NCBI GenBank assembly: GCA_027364815.1 | Contig: DAHXOQ010000203.1 | Location: 1-5,498, forward strand | Source of the DNA: Acidobacteriaceae bacterium | GTDB lineage: Bacteria > Acidobacteriota > Terriglobia > Terriglobales > Acidobacteriaceae | Direction of reading: 5' to 3' | DNA length: 5,498 nt | Shown here: piece after piece, positions 1-4,142 of the stretch | How positions within the stretch are numbered: the first letter of the stretch is position 1 | How the letters are laid out: each line of letters starts with the position of its first letter | Position numbers and translations under genes: made by a program | Notes under the pieces: model-generated | Told to the model about the DNA's origin: nothing | The model's database searches: none | Seen by the model: only the letters and a program-made list of their open reading frames with translations

Positions 1-450
1 GCCCTTGAGATCGGTGATGCGAAGGGGTTTGGAGTCGGGCTCAATGGACGAGAGGAAGAGATTTTGCTGGGGATTTTTATTGCATGCGGCAAGGAAGGCG
101 ATGCGCGTTGAATCGGGCGACCAGATGACGCTGCCCGCGCTGCAATCGTTGCCGGCTGAAATGAGGTGGCCCTTGTCTTCTTTTGTGAGGCCGAGATCGC
201 CGTCGCTGTTACGCGCGATGACGCGGATTTTCCCCTGGCCTTCACTCCACTCGACGTAATGGCCATCAGGCGAGACGGAGACTGAGCCGATGTAATGCGC
301 TCCGTGTGCGCCTTTCATCGCATCTTCAATGTTTGTGCGCACGTCCGATGTGGCGGAGTCTTGTTGCGCTGTAGATGCGAGCGAAGCGGTGAGGACGAGA
401 GCGAAAAATACGGCGCATAGTGTGGCGCGCTTGAGTGAGGACCTGAACAT
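1..450 (-). CDS. Secreted TolB-like/S9 peptidase-type beta-propeller protein, N-terminal part (runs off left edge)
   Basis: I translated the minus strand from the ATG at 450; the frame stays open through base 1, giving 150 residues with the rest outside the window. Residues 1-28 form a classical signal peptide: a basic start (MFRSSLKR), a hydrophobic core (about 11-22) and a likely cleavage site after STA, before QQDS. The mature part carries two PD40/WD40-like propeller strand motifs: SVSVSPDGHYVEW around residue 56 and VIWSPDSTRIAFL around residue 108. It ends in ITDLKG, typical of the propeller of S9 (prolyl oligopeptidase/DPP-like) enzymes. The start is supported by AGGAG eight bases upstream and by the signal peptide. 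The protein is expected outside the cytoplasmic membrane. If it is an S9 peptidase, the Ser-Asp-His catalytic domain lies off the window, so a pure TolB-like or WD40 protein cannot be excluded. It is transcribed divergently from the first RDD gene, 78 bases away. Confidence 0.8.
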   Translation of the reverse strand, partial: MFRSSLKRATLCAVFFALVLTASLASTAQQDSATSDVRTNIEDAMKGAHGAHYIGSVSVSPDGHYVEWSEGQGKIRVIARNSDGDLGLTKEDKGHLISAGNDCSAGSVIWSPDSTRIAFLAACNKNPQQNLFLSSIEPDSKPLRITDLKG

Positions 451-458
451 GATTGGCG

Positions 459-463
459 CTCCT
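459..463 (-). promoter_or_regulatory. Ribosome binding site of the propeller-protein gene
   Basis: On the minus strand AGGAG lies eight bases before the ATG at 450, a strong Shine-Dalgarno match that fixes the start. It is one arm of a tight 11-base palindrome (CTCCTGAGGAG, 459-469), which puts an equally good AGGAGG on the plus strand. No real plus-strand gene begins at the right distance from that copy. Confidence 0.7.
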
Positions 464-513
464 GAGGAGGAAATCGAAGTGCAATTGAATTTGGGTAAAT
501 TGTGGATAGTTTC

Positions 514-522
514 ATTTATAGT
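514..522 (+). promoter_or_regulatory. Candidate -10 element for the first RDD gene, leaderless arrangement
   Basis: ATTTATAGT contains the -10-like hexamer TATAGT (517-522), followed by exactly six bases and then the ATG at 529. Transcription starting the usual 6-7 bases after a -10 box would begin at or next to the ATG itself. No Shine-Dalgarno sequence precedes the ATG, which fits a leaderless mRNA. No convincing -35 is visible at 16-18 bases; TTGGGT at 491 is 20 bases away. The same element recurs at the same distance before the second RDD gene. The opposite strand reads TATAAA here, so a promoter for the divergent gene could overlap. Confidence 0.45.
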
Positions 523-528
523 TTACCC

Positions 529-1296
529 ATGCCGGATGAGAAAGAACCAAAATTGGACGCTGCTGACGAAGCCGGTGTTGAGATGCGCAAGGTCGACGCC
601 GAGATCGTTGCGGAACCTGCGCTCGAAGAGAGCGAAAGAGAAGAAGCTGTGCACGCTGAAGTGGAAGAGGCTGTTGAACGCGAGAACAGCAAACCGGGAA
701 AGCACAAGAAGAGCCGGAAGGTGCAGCGCTTCAATCCGCGCGAAACGAAGCGGGAAGAGCAACTGGCGGGCTTGCCCTTAGCCACATTCAAGCAGCGATT
801 AATAGCGTTCGCGATTGACTTTTTGATTGTCTGCATCATTGGCTCAGTGGTGGCGTCCTTTGTCCCATTCCTGGTCGTCAATATCTTCCACGTGCAGCCC
901 GCCCCCGTTGAAACAACAAATGGCGCAACCCGTGTTCATGTTGGCTCAACAAGTTTTGATGTCAAGTTGCCTGGAGACCCAGCGACGGAGAAACTGGTTG
1001 AGATTGTTCAGATCATCACCATCCTGTTTTACTTTGGGCCAACGGTTTGGCTGACGAATGGATTGACGCTGGGCAAGCGCATCATGAAGATACGCGTGGT
1101 CTCGCTGACGCATGAGCGGATCACGCTGTGGCAATCGTGCGAACGGGCACTGGGTTATGGCGCATCAGGGCTGGAAGCGGGTTTTGGATTTTTTCAATTT
1201 TTTATATACAAGAACCGGACGTGCGTCCATGACCGCATAGCGGAGACGATTGTGGTGATGGATGCGCGAATAAAAAAACAAGAGACGCGCAAATAA
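529..1296 (+). CDS. RDD-family membrane protein, copy 1 (long charged N-terminal tail)
   Basis: The product has 255 residues. Residues 1-65 are hydrophilic and charge-rich, strongly acidic (EESEREEAVHAEVEEAVERE) then basic (KHKKSRK), and may be helical or coiled coil. The RDD core spans about 84-243. It opens with the family's Arg and Asp in the first membrane helix (QRLIAFAIDFLIV, helix about 91-118). An approximately 40-residue, probably extracytoplasmic loop follows, then a second helix (158-177), the LTLGKRIMKIRVVSL motif, and the terminal HDRIAETIVV motif. A further hydrophobic, glycine- and phenylalanine-rich stretch lies at 209-227. RDD proteins are poorly characterised inner-membrane proteins, some implicated in ion or small-solute transport; the substrate here is unknown. 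I chose ATG 529 over the in-frame GTG at 502 because neither has a Shine-Dalgarno sequence and the -10-like element lies between them. The next paralogue begins 29 bases downstream. Confidence 0.85.
   Translation: MPDEKEPKLDAADEAGVEMRKVDAEIVAEPALEESEREEAVHAEVEEAVERENSKPGKHKKSRKVQRFNPRETKREEQLAGLPLATFKQRLIAFAIDFLIVCIIGSVVASFVPFLVVNIFHVQPAPVETTNGATRVHVGSTSFDVKLPGDPATEKLVEIVQIITILFYFGPTVWLTNGLTLGKRIMKIRVVSLTHERITLWQSCERALGYGASGLEAGFGFFQFFIYKNRTCVHDRIAETIVVMDARIKKQETRK
1222..1254 (+). repeat. Duplicated coding block, first copy (partner at 1914-1946)
   Basis: This 33-base block matches 1914-1946 with one mismatch; the last 27 bases (1228-1254) are identical. It encodes the VHDRIAETIV motif that ends the RDD core. 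Identity through third codon positions points to recent duplication or gene conversion between RDD copies 1 and 2. The same motif in copy 3 uses different codons. Confidence 0.8.
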
Positions 1297-1310
1297 ATCA
1301 TTGCGTGGTT

Positions 1311-1319
1311 ATTTATATT
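1311..1319 (+). promoter_or_regulatory. Candidate -10 element for the second RDD gene, leaderless arrangement
   Basis: ATTTATATT matches the element before RDD copy 1 at eight of nine positions. It contains TATATT (1314-1319), again exactly six bases before the ATG at 1326. No Shine-Dalgarno sequence is present. The element lies in the 29-base gap after the stop of copy 1, so copy 2 may have its own leaderless transcript in addition to any read-through from copy 1. No good -35 is visible, since the expected position reads AAATAA and overlaps the stop of copy 1. Confidence 0.4.
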
Positions 1320-1325
1320 GAACGT

Positions 1326-2090
1326 ATGTCAACCTTCCCCGATAAAGCTGCCATCAAGATGACAATCCGCGAACGCATACGAGGTGAGCGGCGGTACAAC
1401 CCGCATGGGACGCGCCGCATGGAGGCACTGGCCGGGGTGAAGCTGGCAAGCTTTAAACATCGCTTTTGGGCCTTTCTGATTGATTCGGCGCTGATCGCGA
1501 TCCTGATGGCACCATTTGGAGTCGCGTTGAATTTCGGCATGAGCAAGATTATCGATTCCTTCGAGGAACACAAGCAATCGAAGAGTATCCACATCGAGAC
1601 CAGCCGCACTGATCCGAACGATCCCACGAAGAAGATCGAAGAGAAGCGTGATATCCCAATCGATGATAGGAAGGAAGAGAAAGAGACGGCGGATTTTTTG
1701 GATCTTGCATTTGGATTGGTTTATTACGGCTTTTTTCTGCGTACATATAATGGCCGCACACCGGGGAAAAAGTGGATGGGGGTTCGCGTGGTCTCATTGA
1801 CGGGCGAGCGGATCTCGCTTTGGCAGGCATGCGAACGGACGCTTGGGTATGGCGCATCCGCGCTTGAAGGGGGATTTGGATTTGTGCAGTTTTTTATCAA
1901 TCCGAACCGCTGCTGCGTGCATGACCGCATAGCGGAGACGATTGTGATTGAAGATCCGCCGCGCGAAAAGAAAGCAGCACAGAATGAGGCGGAAATTGTG
2001 AAGGAAGCGGCGCGCATAGAGGCGGAGGAGGCCCGGGCCATTGATGAAGAAGTACTCAACCAAGCAGAGCATAATACTACCGTGTCGTAG
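1326..2090 (+). CDS. RDD-family membrane protein, copy 2 (long charged loop and C-terminal tail)
   Basis: The product has 254 residues and is paralogous to its neighbours. Residues 1-35 are strongly basic and include RYNPHGTRR, matching RFNPRETKR in copy 1. The RDD core spans about 39-209: LASFKHRFWAFLIDSALI with the conserved Arg and Asp, first helix about 48-72, second helix about 123-138, the RTPGKKWMGVRVVSL motif, and VHDRIAETIVI. The loop between the helices is long (about 50 residues) and densely charged, with Lys/Glu runs and SRTDPNDPTKK. The C-terminal tail (210-254) is Glu/Ala/Lys-rich, probably helical (EAEIVKEAARIEAEEARAIDE), and ends in TTVS. Over the 55 residues from RVVSLT to AETIV plus one, it is identical to copy 1 at 44 positions. 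ATG 1326 is preferred to the in-frame GTG at 1305 because of the -10-like element between them. The substrate or partner is unknown. Confidence 0.84.
   Translation: MSTFPDKAAIKMTIRERIRGERRYNPHGTRRMEALAGVKLASFKHRFWAFLIDSALIAILMAPFGVALNFGMSKIIDSFEEHKQSKSIHIETSRTDPNDPTKKIEEKRDIPIDDRKEEKETADFLDLAFGLVYYGFFLRTYNGRTPGKKWMGVRVVSLTGERISLWQACERTLGYGASALEGGFGFVQFFINPNRCCVHDRIAETIVIEDPPREKKAAQNEAEIVKEAARIEAEEARAIDEEVLNQAEHNTTVS
1914..1946 (+). repeat. Duplicated coding block, second copy (partner at 1222-1254)
   Basis: This is the second copy of the 33-base block described at 1222-1254. The single mismatch is G at 1919 against C at 1227. It encodes the end of the RDD core of copy 2. Confidence 0.8.
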
Positions 2091-2277
2091 ACAATCACAG
2101 GGAGAAGCCGCCGCAGAAGAATCGTGGATAAGTGTAGAGATATGTAAGCATTACGAGTTTCGTGATAAATCTCAATCAGATAGGCTGAATTGGCAATTCG
2201 CATCTCCATTTTTTCTGAAATTACTCCTGCCGGAAGTTGCAGACAGGTCTATAATTGAGCCGATTTAGAAATTAGAT
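2091..2277. other. 187-base spacer between RDD copies 2 and 3
   Basis: This AT-rich spacer holds no convincing gene. Reading frames crossing it are short and resemble no protein I know. I see no T-tailed hairpin after copy 2 and only one good promoter hexamer (TATAAT at 2250). The spacer is much longer than the 29 bases between copies 1 and 2, so copy 3 is probably transcribed separately. Confidence 0.5.
2227..2255 (+). promoter_or_regulatory. Candidate promoter of the third RDD gene
   Basis: A perfect -10 hexamer TATAAT lies at 2250-2255. A weak -35 (CTGCCG, 2227-2232, three of six matches to TTGACA) precedes it with a 17-base spacer. Transcription would start near 2262, leaving only about 16 untranslated bases with no Shine-Dalgarno sequence before ATG 2278. 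A stop codon in frame at 2266-2268 rules out an earlier start. The weaker TAGAAA at 2266-2271 lies six bases before the ATG, the spacing used by copies 1 and 2, so leaderless initiation is possible here too. Confidence 0.5.
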
Positions 2278-2886
2278 ATGCCGAATGCTCAAGCAATTCG
2301 CGCACCTGTCAAACGTAAAGAGCGTCATTACTGTCACCACAACAAAGAGCGCTCGGAGTCACTGGTCGGCAAGCCCCTGGCCACGTTCACGCAGCGATTG
2401 CTGGCCTTCTGCATCGATCTACTCATTGTTGAAGTTGCAACAGCCAACGCAACCGAACACATCCACAACATCACGGCAGACCATCTGAACATTAATGTGT
2501 TTCATGATTTTGTACGGGGATTTTGGCTGCTTGCCTATTTTGGTCTAGCCGTATGGATGAGCAATGGATTAACAATTGGCAAGCGGCTGATGCAAATCCG
2601 CATACTTTCGCTGCGAGATGAAAACATCACATTATGGCAAGCAATAGAGCGCGCGCTGGGTTATGGTGCATCGGCGATTGAAGCGGGGTTTGGATTTTTC
2701 CAGTATTTCCTGCATCCCAACCGCGCATGCGTCCACGACAGGATTGCAGAGACAATCGTGGTGAAGGAGCCATGGCAGAAGAAGAAAGAGAAAGAAGCGG
2801 TGAAAAAAGAATCAATTGAAGCAGACAAGGTTGAATTAGAACCGGTCATGCAAAACGAGGAGATTACTGGTATACCCGTTTCATAA
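2278..2886 (+). CDS. RDD-family membrane protein, copy 3 (short, histidine-rich loop)
   Basis: The product has 202 residues, the shortest of the three. The N-terminus is basic with a Cys/His cluster (HYCHH, 17-21). The RDD core spans about 34-163: PLATFTQRLLAFCIDLLIV with the conserved Arg and Asp, a second helix about 78-95, LTIGKRLMQIRILSL, LWQAIERALGYGAS, and VHDRIAETIVV. The first helix is short and runs into Glu52, and the loop after it is only about 25 residues, with four histidines (61, 63, 69, 76). The C-terminal tail (164-202) is Lys/Glu-rich and ends in IPVS, resembling the tail of copy 2. It shares the RxCVHDRIAET signature with the other two but is more diverged from them than they are from each other. 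The start is the first ATG after an in-frame stop. Function is unknown beyond family membership; the histidines could bind metal, which is inference. Confidence 0.84.
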   Translation: MPNAQAIRAPVKRKERHYCHHNKERSESLVGKPLATFTQRLLAFCIDLLIVEVATANATEHIHNITADHLNINVFHDFVRGFWLLAYFGLAVWMSNGLTIGKRLMQIRILSLRDENITLWQAIERALGYGASAIEAGFGFFQYFLHPNRACVHDRIAETIVVKEPWQKKKEKEAVKKESIEADKVELEPVMQNEEITGIPVS

Positions 2887-2917
2887 AAAGGCCCCGCCGA
2901 TTGAAAGCAGCGAGGCC
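2885..2917 (-). terminator. Rho-independent terminator of the VWA gene
   Basis: Read on the minus strand, GGCCTCGC (2917-2910) pairs with GCGGGGCC (2897-2890) at seven of eight positions around a 12-base loop, followed by TTTTT (2889-2885). The T-run is present only for the minus strand, so it serves the VWA gene. The run overlaps the TAA stop (2884-2886) of RDD copy 3. On the plus strand the hairpin could still stall polymerase after copy 3 but lacks a T-run there. Confidence 0.7.
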
Positions 2918-2952
2918 GTAGATTCAAGAACGAATTTCACACAAAACACATT

Positions 2953-3921
2953 TTATTTCTGCACTGGCGCGTCCGCAGCCTGGGGGACGACGTAGACCTG
3001 AGTGGGTGAGTTGACTTGCGTGCCGGGTGCGCTGAGCTTGAGGTGAAAGGGTTGGATCTCGGGTTTGTTTTTGAGCGGTGAGCTGAAGCGCAACTCGTAC
3101 TGATTGCGGAAGCGACGGGTAAGCTCGTCGAAGAACGGCTCAAGGGAGACGGGATTACCGTAGCCGTTCCAGAAGTTCTTGCCGCCGGTGGCTTCAGCGA
3201 TGGTGGAGAGCTGGTCCTGTCCGATATTGTTGCCCATCATGGTTGAGTCTCTGAAGCCCTGGTTGGCCCAGTAGAGCGTATCAACGACGACGCGACCACG
3301 TGATGCGTCATCCATGGCGGTCTGAATGTATGGGTTATCGGTACCGAGGCCGCCATGGTAGGGATCGTTGCCATCAGTGATCATGACGACTTCCCGACGC
3401 GCATTGGGGTCTTTCGAAGGCCAGCCTTTGATGAGCTCGGAGAGGCAGAAGTAAGGACTACCGTTGGTGCCAACGCTTCCGCTGGGAAGATGGATTTCCT
3501 TCTTCAACATGGCCGGATCAGAGGTGAAGGGGCCGCTGAGCTGAGTGCCGCCGTATTCCATATATCCGATGGTGGCGCTGGTGTTGGGGGGAAGGTGATC
3601 AAAGAAATTTGCAATGACATCCAACTGACCGCCGAGACTGGTGCGCGAGGAACTGTCCATGAGGATAACAAGTTCGATGCGATCCTCCGGCTTGTTCAAT
3701 TGCTTCCAAACGGAGATCTTGGCGTTTTTTCCGTTGACTTTGACAGAGAGGTCCTGATTGATAACGCTTGCGGGAATTTGGCCGTCGGTTTTGGGGAGGA
3801 CGGTGATAATGGCCTCGCCGGTGCCCATCTGCGATTCATGTTGCGCGATGAGCTGGGTGGCGAAGCAACCAAATACAACTACAAAAAATGTAATGAATTG
3901 TCCGAAAACTTTCTTGTTCAT
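2953..3921 (-). CDS. Secreted von Willebrand factor A (VWA) domain protein
   Basis: The product has 322 residues. Residues 1-26 are a signal peptide (basic MNKK, hydrophobic core 7-25, likely cut after LIA, before QHES). Residues 35-80 form a short beta-rich section (IITVLPKTDG, DLSVKVNGKNAKI). The VWA fold spans about 82-275: ELVILMDSSSRTS carries the metal-site (MIDAS) Asp89 and Ser91, but the last Ser of the usual DxSxS is Arg93. GTNGSPYFCLSELI could supply the MIDAS Thr, and MITDGNDPY the second Asp (Asp183). GNPVSLEPFFDELTRRFRNQYEL closes the domain, followed by a beta-rich C-terminus. From memory this layout resembles a group of acidobacterial VWA proteins; ligand and role are unknown. 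I chose ATG 3921 over the in-frame ATG at 3972 because it puts the signal peptide at the terminus and has a purine-rich AGGAAAGAG upstream. Confidence 0.85.
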   Translation of the reverse strand: MNKKVFGQFITFFVVVFGCFATQLIAQHESQMGTGEAIITVLPKTDGQIPASVINQDLSVKVNGKNAKISVWKQLNKPEDRIELVILMDSSSRTSLGGQLDVIANFFDHLPPNTSATIGYMEYGGTQLSGPFTSDPAMLKKEIHLPSGSVGTNGSPYFCLSELIKGWPSKDPNARREVVMITDGNDPYHGGLGTDNPYIQTAMDDASRGRVVVDTLYWANQGFRDSTMMGNNIGQDQLSTIAEATGGKNFWNGYGNPVSLEPFFDELTRRFRNQYELRFSSPLKNKPEIQPFHLKLSAPGTQVNSPTQVYVVPQAADAPVQK

Positions 3922-3928
3922 TGCTTTT

Positions 3929-3937
3929 CTCTTTCCT
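3929..3937 (-). promoter_or_regulatory. Ribosome binding site of the VWA gene
   Basis: On the minus strand AGGAAAGAG lies upstream of ATG 3921: AGGA is 12 bases away and GAG is 7. This supports the start at 3921. Its first base is also the last base of the inverted repeat at 3937-3965. Confidence 0.55.
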
Positions 3938-3965
3938 GCGCCAACATGTGCTGGGGATTGGCGCA
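3937..3965 (-). repeat. 8-base perfect inverted repeat in the VWA leader
   Basis: TGCGCCAA (3937-3944) and TTGGCGCA (3958-3965) are perfect complements around a 13-base loop. As RNA from the minus strand this hairpin ends on the first base of the Shine-Dalgarno region. It could affect ribosome access or mRNA stability, or be a protein-binding site in DNA. It has no T-run, so it is not a terminator. Confidence 0.55.
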
Positions 3966-4084
3966 ACAACATATGCCTAATTATTGGACGGTGAAATCAG
4001 AAAAGAGTTCCCTCTAAATATTGAGGTCAGAGGTGAGGGATTTTGGATCAGATGAAAAATATGAGCAAAACAAGACAGTCAGCC

Positions 4085-4124
4085 TATAAAAGGAACCCCG
4101 GGTCTCAGAAAGCGAGACCCAGGG
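4085..4124 (-). terminator. Rho-independent terminator of infB
   Basis: On the minus strand CCCTGGGTCTC (4124-4114) pairs with GAGACCCGGGG (4106-4096) over 11 base pairs, one a G-T wobble, around a 7-base loop. A T-rich tract (TTCCTTTTATAG) follows. It begins 18 bases after the infB stop, so infB is the last gene of its transcription unit. Confidence 0.85.
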
Positions 4125-4142
4125 CGCCCTAAGCATTAGGTG

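Noticed and set aside
502..528. In-frame GTG 502 as the start of RDD copy 1 (nine more residues), and likewise GTG 1305 for copy 2.
   Set aside because: Neither has a Shine-Dalgarno sequence, and both lie upstream of the likely -10 element. The similarity of the two extensions is better explained as duplicated promoter DNA. They remain possible.
465..781. Plus-strand AGGAGG at 465-470 followed eight bases later by GTG 479, opening a frame to 781.
   Set aside because: The frame overlaps RDD copy 1 out of phase and encodes an Arg-rich sequence with no domain. The AGGAGG is explained as the second arm of the palindrome around the opposite-strand ribosome site.
1272..1278. Run of seven As near the end of RDD copy 1, a possible slippery site.
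   Set aside because: It is 18 bases before the normal stop, there is no downstream stimulatory structure, and shifting frame would gain no recognisable domain.
3355..4017. 220-residue plus-strand reading frame antisense to the VWA gene.
   Set aside because: It is a shadow of a VWA gene with a clear signal peptide, domain and terminator. Its sequence shows no recognisable domain and it has no ribosome site.
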